DNA from: Bacillota bacterium | Lineage (GTDB): Bacteria > Bacillota > Clostridia > Acetivibrionales > DTU013 | Direction: 5' to 3' | Length of the DNA: 64,000 nt | NCBI GenBank assembly: GCA_023426125.1 | Contig: JAFABI010000012.1 | Location: forward strand, 1-64,000 | In this document: positions 27,332 through 36,124 of the stretch, one piece after another | Layout of the letters: each line of letters begins with the position of its first letter | Position numbering within the stretch: the stretch's first letter is position 1 | Notes under the pieces: generated by a model | Seen by the model: only the letters and a program-made list of their open reading frames with translations | What the model was told of the DNA's origin: nothing | Database searches by the model: none | Translations under genes and position numbers: made by a program

Positions 27332-28066
27332 TTATTCTATATTTTTGTTGACATAGACCCGAACACTGTACTTATATTCGTCGGAACGGTATACCGACCG
27401 TTCATAAAAAAGCTTCAGATCCGAATCGGTATAGTTTACACCGGTAATTCTCAGCACCGGAACGCTGCTGGAAATGCCAAGCTGCTCCCTTTCGTCCTTG
27501 CTTGGCTTTGAAGATTCGATCACATTGTCGACATAGCTGACGGCAAAGGAGTATTCTTCCTTGATCAGCCTGTACATTGACGAGGTGAGGTCATACTTTT
27601 CCAATCCGGGGCAGTATCTCTCCGGCAGGAAATTCTCTTCAATCCCTACCGGTACACCGCTGGCAAGCCTTAATCTTTTAATGACATATACATCTTCTCC
27701 GGTCTTTAACCCAAGAATGTTTGCAATATCCTCTTCCATCTGTTCCTTGCTGAAATGGAGAACCTTTGTGGAGGGAACAAGCCCCTTTTTTGCCACCGAT
27801 TCCGAAAAGCTCATGATGTTTCTCTGCTCTATCTTGGTCCTTGAGACAAAGGTTCCCTTCCCCTTTTCCCGGTACAGGACTCCCTCGGACACGAGCTGAT
27901 TCAACGCCTGCCGCACGGTCATCCTGCTTATGTTCAGGTTTTCGCCCAAATCACGCTCCGAAGGAATCAGACTGCCGACAGGGAATTCCCCGCTTTGAAT
28001 TTTCTTCAGCACAATCGTTTTCAGCTGGTAATATACCGGAATGGGACTTTTTTTATCTACATGCAT
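27332..28066 (-). CDS. GntR family (HutC/UTRA) transcriptional regulator
   Basis: 244 residues from ATG 28064-28066 with AAAGGTG upstream; a TTG eight codons earlier is less likely because it precludes that site. Winged helix-turn-helix in residues 1-75 (PSERDLGENLNISRMTVRQAL), UTRA effector domain about 90-240 (ERYCPGLEKYDLTS; LRITGVNYTD). Such regulators bind sugar phosphates or other small effectors. A matching GTATAGAC site lies upstream of the gene at 28242-28249, so self-control is plausible, and a similar site precedes the amino-sugar operon. Effector unknown. Confidence 0.9.
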   Translation of the reverse strand: MHVDKKSPIPVYYQLKTIVLKKIQSGEFPVGSLIPSERDLGENLNISRMTVRQALNQLVSEGVLYREKGKGTFVSRTKIEQRNIMSFSESVAKKGLVPSTKVLHFSKEQMEEDIANILGLKTGEDVYVIKRLRLASGVPVGIEENFLPERYCPGLEKYDLTSSMYRLIKEEYSFAVSYVDNVIESSKPSKDEREQLGISSSVPVLRITGVNYTDSDLKLFYERSVYRSDEYKYSVRVYVNKNIE

Positions 28067-28142
28067 ATAATTCACCTTTGTCTGAATCAATATTTTAAAA
28101 ATTATTATTGCAGCGAAACAAAGCTTGAATTACCGGTGTTTT

Positions 28143-28172
28143 TGCGCCTTCCTAAAATATTGCGGACGCTTC
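28143..28172 (+). repeat. Short dispersed GCG-rich motif, copy A
   Basis: TGCGCCTTCCTAAAATATTG then CGGACGCTTC here matches the inverse of 62441-62476 (TGAAGCGTCCGCATAGTTTT then GGAAGGCGCA). Related but weaker copies lie at 40536-40580 and 62645-62680. All are intergenic. Confidence 0.6.
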
Positions 28173-28239
28173 GACGCAGGATTTCCAAAAGGCTCATTGA
28201 AATGCTTCGCTGTAATATTATACACTTTTTCATGTATAT

Positions 28240-28256
28240 CTGTATAGACAACTATA
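28240..28256. promoter_or_regulatory. Candidate GntR operator and promoter region
   Basis: TGTATAGACAACTA contains GTATAGAC, fitting GT-N-TA-N-AC. On the minus strand AGTTGTCTATACAGA is followed 23 bases on by TATAAT (28219-28214), which may be the -10 box of the GntR gene. It lies just after the ridA stop. Confidence 0.4.
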
Positions 28257-28278
28257 TTACCAATTATACAAATTGTTT

Positions 28279-28668
28279 TTAGTATTTTATTAACGCAATC
28301 GCTTCAATCTCAACATTGACATCCTTTGGAAGCCTGGCAGCCTGTACGGCGGACCTTGCCGGCTGGTTTTCAACGAAGTACCTGGCATAAACCCCGTTCA
28401 TGACTGCAAAGTCAGCCATATCCTTTAAGAATACCGTTGTTTTCACAACGCTCTCAAGGCTGGCTCCACCGGCTTCAAGCACGGCTTTCAGATTTTTCAG
28501 CACCTGCTCGGTCTGTTTTCCCGTATCACCTTCAAGGATTTCACCGGTTTCAGGATTTATGGGAATCTGCCCGGATGTAAACAGGAAATTTTCCGTCCTG
28601 ACAGCCTGTGAATAAGGGCCTATGGCTTCCGGAGCATTTTTTGTCCTAATTATTTCTTTACTGCTCAT
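28279..28668 (-). CDS. ridA: RidA/YjgF family enamine/imine deaminase
   Basis: 129 residues, the usual family length. Family features include GPYSQAVR near residue 18, the SGQIPINPETGE block and the C-terminal ARSAVQAARLPKDVNVEIEAIA with the conserved Arg that binds the carboxylate and Glu near the end. RidA hydrolyses reactive enamines/imines released by PLP enzymes, protecting other PLP enzymes. GGAGG lies before the ATG. It is followed by the gntR gene 212 bp later. A PLP aminotransferase operon nearby fits the role but does not prove a link. Confidence 0.93.
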   Translation of the reverse strand: MSSKEIIRTKNAPEAIGPYSQAVRTENFLFTSGQIPINPETGEILEGDTGKQTEQVLKNLKAVLEAGGASLESVVKTTVFLKDMADFAVMNGVYARYFVENQPARSAVQAARLPKDVNVEIEAIALIKY

Positions 28669-28810
28669 GTAGAATACCTCCAGTTTCGTACAATATCATA
28701 CCCAATTTACGCCATCCGCGTAATCGGCTTTATCCATTTTACCACGGATGTGATATTATTCCAACACCATCCATAGCTTTGATACCGTAAATTTTTCATG
28801 CAAAAATGTC

Positions 28811-29227
28811 CTATTCTCCGATAATTTTTACCAATACGCGTTTTCGGCGTTTGCCGTCAAATTCGCCGTAAAATATCTGCTCCCAGGGCCCGAAATCCAG
28901 TTTGCCGCCGGTGACCGCCACAACGACCTCCCTGCCCATGACAGTCCTCTTTAAGTGGGCGTCGGCGTTGTCTTCATAGCCGTTATGCAAATACTGGTCA
29001 TAGGGCTTCTCCGGGGCCAGCTTTTCAAGAAAAACTTCGAAGTCCCTGTGCAAGCCGCTTTCATCATCGTTGATAAATACGCTGGCCGTAATGTGCATGG
29101 CATTGCACAAAAGCAGCCCTTCCTTTATCCCGCTCTCCCGCAGGCATTCCTCAACCCCCGGGGTGATATTGATGAATTCCCTTCTTTTTTTAATGTCGAA
29201 CCAGAGCTCTTTCCTGTAACTTTTCAC
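28811..29227 (-). CDS. YjbQ/UPF0047 family protein
   Basis: 138 residues, normal for the family, starting with GTG at 29225-29227 behind AAAGGAGATG. Family landmarks are ITPGVEECLRESG, GLLLCNAMHITASVF with the conserved His, the NADAHLKRTVMG histidine block, and LDFGPWEQIFYGEFDG. YjbQ proteins show weak thiamine-phosphate synthase activity but their true role is unsettled. It reads divergently from the exporter operon; a 438-bp repeat-bearing gap separates them. Confidence 0.92.
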   Translation of the reverse strand: MKSYRKELWFDIKKRREFINITPGVEECLRESGIKEGLLLCNAMHITASVFINDDESGLHRDFEVFLEKLAPEKPYDQYLHNGYEDNADAHLKRTVMGREVVVAVTGGKLDFGPWEQIFYGEFDGKRRKRVLVKIIGE

Positions 29228-29339
29228 AGCGGCTATTCATCTCCTTTGTCTTAAATATTACTATTATATCCATATCGCTTCCGCTTGTCGAGCTTGAATC
29301 CTCCTCTGCGATTCGCAATTTGAAATTTTCTTTGTCATT

Positions 29340-29560
29340 GCTATAAAAAATCCTGATGTATAAGCACCATTGGCCGTGAAGCATACAGTGTAGGGGCGGC
29401 CATTGGCCGTCCGCCGCGACAGTAAGCAACCCAGGAATTTGCGAACGGTGTGGAATGCAAGCACAGTCCCCTGGTGCAAAATATATTGCTATCACAGATT
29501 GCATGCTGCGGACGCGCAATGCGCGCCCCTACATTTTTTACTCAGGTGTGCCACTTAATT
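29340..29560 (-). repeat. GC-rich composite palindromic repeat (minus orientation)
   Basis: Reading the minus strand: CACACCTGAGT, TGTAGGGGCGCGCATTGCGC-GTCCGCAG (29511-29532), a CAGGGGACTG block, then CGGACGGCCAATGGCCGCCC-CTACA (29389-29414) and a GTATGCTTCACGG tail. The same order occurs at 35838-36105 and 46475-46700. It fills most of the 438-bp gap 29228-29665; the 3' part of the gap (about 29560-29650) is AT-rich and probably holds the promoter of the exporter operon. Confidence 0.8.
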
Positions 29561-29665
29561 AAAGATAATCCTATAAATTATTCTATCCTGCGGAAAAATT
29601 CATATTGAGTTCACATTGGATGTTCAAAATATGAGAATAATCAGTTTATGAAGGAGATCTGCAAC

Positions 29666-30925
29666 ATGAAAAAAAAGGTAATTATTATCGGCTCAATTGT
29701 TATAGCTGCCGCTGCAGTATTTTTTCTGGGAAGGGCCTATGTCAACGGAGCGCAAAAGAAGTCCGAAATGACCACGGCGGTGCTTGCCAAATCCGATCTT
29801 ATCGATTCCGTGCTTGCATCGGGTACCGTGATAAGCAGCAATTCCAAGGATATTTATTCCACTTTACCGAATTATACCATAAAAGAGGTATCCGTCAAGG
29901 TGGGTGACAAAGTCAAGGCCGGCGACGTACTGGCTGTACTCGATACGGCTTCGCTTGAATCCGATATCAAGCAAAGCGAGCTGAATATCCGTAATGCGGA
30001 GACCACGCTTAAAAACGACGACACCGCCAACCAGTCGGGCTTGCAAAGTGCAGGGAACAACGTCGAACTGGCGGCAATCGAACTGGAAAACGCCCAGCGC
30101 AACTATGACAAGGTCAAAGGCCTCGTTGAAACCGGAGCCGGCACCCCGGATGAATTGAAACAGGCGGAAGCAGCCCTGAAAAAGGCGTCGCTTTCCTACG
30201 ACAACGCACAGATTACGCTGAAGAGCAACCAGAGCAAGTCCACCTCCATTTCAAAAACCAATATCGAGATACAAAAGGTTACGCTGGAAAAATTGAAAAA
30301 AAGCCTGCGGGACGCCAAAATCACCTCCCCTGTCGACGGAACGGTAACCCTGTCCAATGCAAAGGCAGGCGAATCTTCGACAGGCCTTCTGTTCATCGTG
30401 GAGGATACCGAGAACCTCATCGTCTCCACCTCCATCGGGGAGTATGACATCAGCCTGATAAAGCTTGGACAGGAGGTTACAATAAAATCCGACAGCACCG
30501 GAGACATGGAATTTCCCGGCACCATATCAAAAATAGCGCCTGCGGCCAAAAGAGACGGCAGCGGTAATATTTCCACCTCCAATGTGCAGTATGAGACCGA
30601 GGTCGCCATGAAAAGCAATGATTCAAATATAAGAATCGGTATGAATGTACGGCTGACCATTAAATTGAATGAGAAGAAAGACGTCTTTGCCGTACCTTAT
30701 GAAGCAATTGCAGCCGGCAGCGACGGGACCAAATATATCAGCGTGCTTGAAACTGCCGACCAGGAGGGCAAACAGGTGGAAACTGTAAAAAAGATCAAGG
30801 TAGAGACGGGCATGGAAACGGACATGTCTGTTGAAATCCAGGCGCCTGAGCTGACCGACGGGCTAAAGGTAATAACAAATCCCCAGAACGGCAGCGAAAC
30901 AGAAAACCAGGGGGCAAACCAATGA
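29666..30925 (+). CDS. MacA-like periplasmic-adaptor/membrane-fusion protein of an ABC exporter
   Basis: 419 residues from ATG 29666-29668 with AAGGAG upstream. An N-terminal membrane anchor (residues 4-25), a lipoyl half (TIKEVSVKVGDKVKAGD), a coiled hairpin of about 95-210, the second lipoyl half KITSPVDGTVTLSN, and a beta-barrel region ending in a membrane-proximal domain. In Gram-positives these proteins act with MacB-type ABC transporters to expel peptides or lipid-targeting compounds. Its stop overlaps the ATPase start by 4 bp (ATGA). The gene is first in a five-gene plus-strand operon with its own two-component system. Confidence 0.88.
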   Translation: MKKKVIIIGSIVIAAAAVFFLGRAYVNGAQKKSEMTTAVLAKSDLIDSVLASGTVISSNSKDIYSTLPNYTIKEVSVKVGDKVKAGDVLAVLDTASLESDIKQSELNIRNAETTLKNDDTANQSGLQSAGNNVELAAIELENAQRNYDKVKGLVETGAGTPDELKQAEAALKKASLSYDNAQITLKSNQSKSTSISKTNIEIQKVTLEKLKKSLRDAKITSPVDGTVTLSNAKAGESSTGLLFIVEDTENLIVSTSIGEYDISLIKLGQEVTIKSDSTGDMEFPGTISKIAPAAKRDGSGNISTSNVQYETEVAMKSNDSNIRIGMNVRLTIKLNEKKDVFAVPYEAIAAGSDGTKYISVLETADQEGKQVETVKKIKVETGMETDMSVEIQAPELTDGLKVITNPQNGSETENQGANQ

Positions 30926-31635
30926 TAAAAGTAAAAAATCTTGAGAAAAAATACTTTATAGGGACCCCCAACGAGCTTCATGTACTGAACAATATCAACC
31001 TGCAAATCGATGAAGGTGAATTCGTAGCGCTGGTTGGAGCCTCCGGTTCCGGCAAATCCACCTTTATGAATATCATCGGCGCGCTGGACACGCCTACCTC
31101 GGGAGAGTATATCCTGGATAACCAGCCGGTCCATAAAATGTCGCAAAATGAGCTGTCGGACATCCGGGGCAAAAAAATCGGCTTCGTATTTCAATCCTTC
31201 AACCTGATTGCACGCTCAAACTCCCTGAAGAATGTGGAGCTTCCGATGCTGTATACCGGAATTTCCGGCCGGGAACGCAGCCGGCGGGCAAAGGAATTGC
31301 TTGAGTTGGTGGGAATGGGAGACAGGATGAACCACCAGCCCAATGAATTATCCGGAGGCCAGAAGCAAAGGGTGGCCATCGCCCGGTCCCTGGCAAACGA
31401 CCCGTCCATCATTCTCGCCGACGAACCCACAGGCGCCCTTGACACAAAAACGGGCCAAATGGTCATGGATATTTTCCTTAAGGTGCACAAGGAAAAAAAG
31501 AAAACAATCCTGCTTATCACGCACAGCACGGAACTGGCGGAAATGACAGAGCGCATCATAACCATAAGCGACGGCAGCATCCTCAGTGATATGCCCGTTT
31601 CCCGCAGTTTTAGAGCCGCAGGAGAGAGGTGGTGA
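30922..31635 (+). CDS. MacB/LolD-type ABC transporter ATPase
   Basis: 237 residues. Walker A GASGSGKST at about residues 40-48, Q-loop, signature LSGGQKQR, Walker B ILADEPTGALD and the H-loop THS are all intact. The type powers MacB-like exporters. It overlaps the adaptor gene by 4 bp and is followed after 4 bp by the permease gene, so translation is probably coupled. Partner: the FtsX-type permease. Substrate is unknown, with antimicrobial peptides most usual for this architecture. Confidence 0.95.
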   Translation: MIKVKNLEKKYFIGTPNELHVLNNINLQIDEGEFVALVGASGSGKSTFMNIIGALDTPTSGEYILDNQPVHKMSQNELSDIRGKKIGFVFQSFNLIARSNSLKNVELPMLYTGISGRERSRRAKELLELVGMGDRMNHQPNELSGGQKQRVAIARSLANDPSIILADEPTGALDTKTGQMVMDIFLKVHKEKKKTILLITHSTELAEMTERIITISDGSILSDMPVSRSFRAAGERW

Positions 31636-31639
31636 AGAA

Positions 31640-32944
31640 ATGTTTTATCTCGAAAATATACGTCTGGCCTTTGAGAGCCTCCGCGCCAATAAAATGCGCG
31701 CGCTGCTTACCATGCTGGGCATAATTATCGGCATAGCATCCGTAATAGGTATAATATCCGTCGGCAACTCGCTGTCGTCAACCATTACCTCTGAGATGCA
31801 GAGCATAGGTACAAACAATATTTTGCTGCGAGTCAGAGAAAAAAGCGACGAGTATTCCGGCTCGCGAGGCGGTATGGGCAATGGCGGAGATCCCATGTCA
31901 ATGCTGGGCGGAAGTGTTTCTGCCGATGACAAGGACCTTATGACGCTGGAAATGTTAAATTCACTTGAAGAGCAGTACTCAGACCAGGTGGCTGCCATAA
32001 GCATCAGCGAATCGGATGGTTCAGGCCAGGTAAAGGACGGGAGACTTTATGCCAATGTATCGGTATCCGGAGTCAATCCGGGATACCGGCAGGCAAATAA
32101 TCTTGAAATGGTCAGCGGACGGTTCATTAACGACCGGGATATGGTGGGGCGTAAAAACATCTGCGTGGTTTCCGACAAGCTGGTCAAGAACATTTTTAAA
32201 GCCAATGCCAATCCGGTGGGTGAAGAAATCAAGCTTTACAAGTCGGGAGAAATAAAAACCTATACCATTGCCGGCGTATACAAATATAGTAATTCCGCCA
32301 TGTTTATGATGGCTTCGACAGCTTCCGAGAAAGACATGCAAACTGCCTTGTATATACCCATTACTGTGGAAAAACAGGATAAAACCATCAAGAACTTTTC
32401 ATCGGTTACAGTAATGGGCAATGCAGGGATCGATACCGAAAAATTGACCATGGACATTGACAGATTTTTTACAAAATACTACAAATCAAATCCCCGCTGG
32501 GAAGTCTCCGCCATTAATATGTCCAGCCAGATTGAGATGGCTTCCACAATGCTGTCTACCGTATCAACGGCAATCGCGGTCATTGCGGCAATCTCGCTGC
32601 TGGTCGGAGGTATAGGCGTTATGAATATCATGCTGGTGTCGGTTACCGAAAGGACCCGGGAAATCGGTACCCGCAAAGCACTTGGGGCGAAAAATTACCA
32701 TATACGCATGCAATTCATATCGGAGGCAATGATCATTTCCCTTGTCGGCGGGGTTATCGGCCTTTTTACCGGGCTTTTGATGGGAGTGGTCGGCAGCTCG
32801 CTCATCGGAACGGCTGCATCCTTTTCCATACCGACGATCCTTTTGACCATCCTTTTTTCCATGGCCATCGGAGTCTTTTTCGGGTATTATCCGGCAAACA
32901 AGGCTGCAAGGCTCGACCCCATTGACGCCTTACGGTATGAATAG
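31640..32944 (+). CDS. MacB-like ABC exporter permease (FtsX fold)
   Basis: 434 residues from ATG 31640-31642, chosen over an earlier frame start inside the ATPase gene since GAGAGGTGG precedes it. One N-terminal membrane segment (MLGIIIGIASVIGII), a large extracytoplasmic MacB_PCD-like domain (about 45-285) with a glycine-rich loop, then three membrane segments in the FtsX domain, including the VTERTREIGTRKALGA signature. It is the translocating subunit for the preceding ATPase and works with the MacA-like adaptor. Confidence 0.93.
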   Translation: MFYLENIRLAFESLRANKMRALLTMLGIIIGIASVIGIISVGNSLSSTITSEMQSIGTNNILLRVREKSDEYSGSRGGMGNGGDPMSMLGGSVSADDKDLMTLEMLNSLEEQYSDQVAAISISESDGSGQVKDGRLYANVSVSGVNPGYRQANNLEMVSGRFINDRDMVGRKNICVVSDKLVKNIFKANANPVGEEIKLYKSGEIKTYTIAGVYKYSNSAMFMMASTASEKDMQTALYIPITVEKQDKTIKNFSSVTVMGNAGIDTEKLTMDIDRFFTKYYKSNPRWEVSAINMSSQIEMASTMLSTVSTAIAVIAAISLLVGGIGVMNIMLVSVTERTREIGTRKALGAKNYHIRMQFISEAMIISLVGGVIGLFTGLLMGVVGSSLIGTAASFSIPTILLTILFSMAIGVFFGYYPANKAARLDPIDALRYE

Positions 32945-32990
32945 CAGTATTGAAGTGGTATAATCAAGCGGATGAAAGGTGGTGAGTGTT

Positions 32991-33665
32991 TTGGTTACTA
33001 TCCTGATCGTTGACGATAACGAAAAAATAAGAAAGCTTATGGAAATCTACCTGAAACGCGAGGGATACAACGTATTGCATGCAGACAACGGGGAAAAAGC
33101 CCTGGAGGTGCTGTACGCCAATACCGCAGACCTGATCGTCGCCGATATCATGATGCCGGAGATGGACGGGTATGAACTCACGCAATCCCTTCGTGACGCC
33201 AATTACATTATACCGATCCTCATGGTCACTGCAAAGGATACCTTTCCCGACAAGAAAAAGGGCTTTGAGCTGGGCGCGGACGATTATCTGACAAAACCGG
33301 TGGACATGGAGGAGCTTGTCCTTCACGTCAAGGCCCTTCTGCGCCGGAGCAAGATATCCAGCGACAGGCAGATCACCGTCGGCAATATTGTCTTTGACTA
33401 TGAAAGCCTTGAAATAAGGACTCCGGGAGAAACCATCGAACTTCCCAAAAAGGAATTTTATCTCCTTTACAAGCTGCTTTCCTATCCAAAAAAAATCTTT
33501 ACCCGGCAGGAGCTGATGGATGATATCTGGGGCCTGGACAGCGAAGCCGACGAGCGTACGGTGGATGTTCATATCAAGCGCCTGAGGGAGAAATTTGCCG
33601 GTTATCCCGAATTTGAAATCACCACCATCCGGGGACTTGGCTACAAAGGGGTGCTCAAGGCTTGA
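32991..33665 (+). CDS. OmpR-family response regulator
   Basis: 224 residues if started at TTG 32991-32993, which has AGGTGGTGAG correctly placed; two GTG codons at 32979-32984 overlap that site. Receiver domain with Asp 52 in IVADIMMPEMDG, then winged-helix DNA-binding domain (about 125-222) with RTVDVHIKRLREK. It is the cytosolic output of the kinase encoded next, whose TTG start overlaps this stop (TTGA). Sits downstream of the exporter genes, so it most likely controls that export operon in response to envelope stress. Confidence 0.93.
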   Translation: MVTILIVDDNEKIRKLMEIYLKREGYNVLHADNGEKALEVLYANTADLIVADIMMPEMDGYELTQSLRDANYIIPILMVTAKDTFPDKKKGFELGADDYLTKPVDMEELVLHVKALLRRSKISSDRQITVGNIVFDYESLEIRTPGETIELPKKEFYLLYKLLSYPKKIFTRQELMDDIWGLDSEADERTVDVHIKRLREKFAGYPEFEITTIRGLGYKGVLKA

Positions 33666-34975
33666 TAAAGATAAAGAAGATCCATTTGAAGCTGATGCTT
33701 ATATTCATCGTTATATTTCTCGCAGCAAACGGGGCTTCCTATAAAATGGCTTCCCTCGACGCGGAAAAAAATCTGGCGGGCGCGTTGTCGAGTTTGATGG
33801 CTGGGATGGTCGCCGATGCAAAACAGGTCTATGAGAAGGGTGAAACATCTGTGGAGGATATTGAAAAATTACATTCCTCCGGGCTGATTGCCGTGAAGTT
33901 TTATGAAAACCGGGATGCGCTGGAAGAAAAATATTCCATTACAGATGAAGTCTTTGCCACCGCAGCCGATAAACCGGTCGTTGCTGAAGTGACAGCGAAA
34001 GTCAGACATAAACTGAAGTTTCCCATAGGCATTACAAGGTCGGGCATGGCCTATATCGTGTCGGCACCCCAGGCTCAAGACATCCTTCCGGGCTTACAAA
34101 ATCTTATTATGCGAGTCAATCTTTGGTCTCTTGTTTTCGGCTCTCTGCTCATGCTTATCGCTTCAGGCTTCATCGTTAAGCCGGTCAAAAAGCTCAGCGC
34201 GGCAACGGAAAAAATCGCCAGAGGCGACTTCAGCATTCATATCGAGAGAAAAAGCGAGGATGAAATCGGACAGCTGATTGACAATTTCAATACCATGACA
34301 AAGGAACTGGGCGGAATGGAAATGCTCCGGAACGACTTTGTATCCAATATGTCCCATGAATTCAAAACGCCCCTTACCTCCATCGAAGGGTATGCAAAGC
34401 TCCTTCTGGATTGCGAAGATGCCGGGGAGCGCAGGGAGTACATTGAAATCATTACGGAGGAAACCAGAAGACTTTCCGCATTGTCCAGCAATATCCTTCT
34501 GCTCAACCGGATAGAAAACGAAAACATTGCTCCGGCCAGGAGCCCCTTCCGGCTTGACGAGCAGATACGGCAGGTGATCCTTTTTCATGAAAAGAAATGG
34601 AGCGAAAAGGAAATCGAGCTGCAGCTTGATATGGACGAAACCGTCTATGAAGGCAATGAGCAGCTTCTTTATCAGGTATGGCTCAACTTGCTGGACAATG
34701 CCGTCAAATTTTCCAAACCGGGGGGGATCATCGAAATCCTTTTGAGAAAAGCTTCCGACAAAACCGTATTCACCATCACGGATTATGGCAAAGGGATGAC
34801 GGAGGAGGTCAAAAAACGAATGTTTGAAAAATTCTACTCCGGCGACAGGTCACGGACCGCTGAGGGCAACGGTCTCGGACTCTCCATTGTCAAACGGGTC
34901 ATCGACATGCATAAGGGAAAAATAGAAGTCACCAGCAAACCGGAGGAATTTACGTCCATCAAAGTAATTTTGTGA
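33662..34975 (+). CDS. HAMP-containing sensor histidine kinase
   Basis: 437 residues; TTG start overlaps the regulator's TGA. Membrane segment near residues 8-25, extracytoplasmic domain to about 155, second membrane segment (LWSLVFGSLLMLIASGFIV), HAMP, phosphoacceptor block SNMSHEFKTPLTSIEGY, and ATPase boxes NLLDNAVKFS, DYGKGM and GNGLGLSIV. Pairs with the preceding OmpR-type regulator. The gene ends 5 bp from the end of the convergent ytaF-like gene. Confidence 0.93.
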   Translation: MIKIKKIHLKLMLIFIVIFLAANGASYKMASLDAEKNLAGALSSLMAGMVADAKQVYEKGETSVEDIEKLHSSGLIAVKFYENRDALEEKYSITDEVFATAADKPVVAEVTAKVRHKLKFPIGITRSGMAYIVSAPQAQDILPGLQNLIMRVNLWSLVFGSLLMLIASGFIVKPVKKLSAATEKIARGDFSIHIERKSEDEIGQLIDNFNTMTKELGGMEMLRNDFVSNMSHEFKTPLTSIEGYAKLLLDCEDAGERREYIEIITEETRRLSALSSNILLLNRIENENIAPARSPFRLDEQIRQVILFHEKKWSEKEIELQLDMDETVYEGNEQLLYQVWLNLLDNAVKFSKPGGIIEILLRKASDKTVFTITDYGKGMTEEVKKRMFEKFYSGDRSRTAEGNGLGLSIVKRVIDMHKGKIEVTSKPEEFTSIKVIL

Positions 34976-34980
34976 TTGAC

Positions 34981-35604
34981 CTATATCCTTCTGAGCACGA
35001 CCTGCTTCAGTCCGATGAGGATCAATGCAATTCCTGATGCGACAGCCGCCTTTTTTCCCCATCCGTATTTATTCAGCAAAACGCTTATGTAGTTGCCCGC
35101 CCAGAGCGCCAGAAAGCTGATCAGGGCCGACATCAAGCCCATATAGAACATGTTGAGCCCCATCATGCCTGCGCTGAACCCTCCGCCGATATTATCCAGG
35201 GATAAGGCAATGCCCAGCAGGGTGGCCTCTTTGAAATCAATTTCCTTTGACCCGTCTGCATCTGCCGCTTCGGGCTTCCGCAATATATTCAAAAGCTTCT
35301 TTTTATTTTCCGGCGGCCCGTCATTTTCCTTATCCTTTTCTTTAACGAATTGCTCCCTTATAATCCATACGCCAATCCCGGCCAGCAGCAGCATGCTTAT
35401 TACAGAGGAAATGCCGGTATCGAAAAGCGAAGAAATCTGATGGCCTGCAAAGGCTGCAAGGGTGGCGATGAAAAAAGTGATTGCCGATATCCAGAGGTTT
35501 TTAACTGCGGAAATCTTTATTCCGCTGACGCTATAGGCGATTCTGACACTGATATTGTCGAGGTTGTTTGCCAGCGCGATGAGAATTGTGTACAAAAAAT
35601 GCAT
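34981..35604 (-). CDS. ytaF: YtaF-like sporulation/transport membrane protein
   Basis: 207 residues from ATG 35602-35604, where AAAGGA stands eight bases upstream; a longer frame to 35700 adds a segment lacking a ribosome site. It has about six hydrophobic segments arranged as two similar halves (ALANNLDNISVRIAYSVSG and ALSLDNIGGGFSAGMMG), a pattern shared with the MntP/YtaF family of putative metal transporters. In Bacillus YtaF is reported as a sporulation membrane protein of unknown function. Convergent with the kinase gene with 5 bp between. Confidence 0.8.
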   Translation of the reverse strand: MHFLYTILIALANNLDNISVRIAYSVSGIKISAVKNLWISAITFFIATLAAFAGHQISSLFDTGISSVISMLLLAGIGVWIIREQFVKEKDKENDGPPENKKKLLNILRKPEAADADGSKEIDFKEATLLGIALSLDNIGGGFSAGMMGLNMFYMGLMSALISFLALWAGNYISVLLNKYGWGKKAAVASGIALILIGLKQVVLRRI

Positions 35605-35713
35605 GAAATCCGATCCTTTACCATGGTCTCTCAGATTCCAATATATGATTTGCACGGCAATTGAGTTCCAGCAGATCGACGCAAGTTGCAGCAGGAACAT
35701 ATTTAGGACTCGT

Positions 35714-35795
35714 TAAAATATAACTACCGATAATTTTTTTCGGAGAACTATGCTTGGCGCTCCATTTCCCTAAAAGAATCGGAACTAATATTTTA
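35714..35795. repeat. Long-hairpin element, copy 3 of 3
   Basis: TAAAATATAACTACCGAT pairs with ATCGGAACTAATATTTTA; the interior CGCTCCATTTCCCTAAAAGA matches the inverse of copy 2. It sits upstream of the ytaF-like gene. The GC-rich composite repeat follows from 35838; together they fill the 520-bp gap 35605-36124. Confidence 0.75.
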
Positions 35796-35837
35796 GCCGC
35801 TCCTTAGTCGCAAGCAGCACTGATATACCTTACAATG

Positions 35838-36105
35838 GTACACCTACGCATGAAAAGTGTAGGGGCGCGCATTGCGCGTCCGCAGAATACAATCCGGGTG
35901 CGAATGCCGCTGTGTGACAGGGGACGGTTCTTGCCTGTCGCAACAACCGCCGCTCCTGATTTGCACTTTCTGTCACGGGCGGACGGCCAATGGCCGCCCC
36001 TACACTGAATGCCTTACAGTCATGGTTATTCATAGCCAATAGGCGCCCCTGCATGGAATGCTTTACGGCTAACCACCGCCCCTACATCGAATCACTTTTC
36101 ATACC
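35838..36105 (+). repeat. GC-rich composite palindromic repeat (plus orientation)
   Basis: Contains in order: CACCTACGCATGAAAAGTG; TGTAGGGGCGCGCATTGCGC-GTCCGCAG (35858-35885); a hairpin block GTGACAGGGGACGG...CTGTCGCAA; GGACGGCCAATGGCCGCCCC-TACA (35981-36005); and two weaker units CGCCCCTGCATGGAATGC and CCGCCCCTACATCGAATCAC. The order matches 46475-46700 and, inverted, 29340-29560. Confidence 0.85.
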
Positions 36106-36124
36106 GATTTACTTAAGTCCGCCG

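Noticed and set aside
27332..28090. TTG start eight codons upstream for the GntR gene
   Set aside because: AAAGGTG lies correctly before the ATG at 28066 and would be inside the longer frame.
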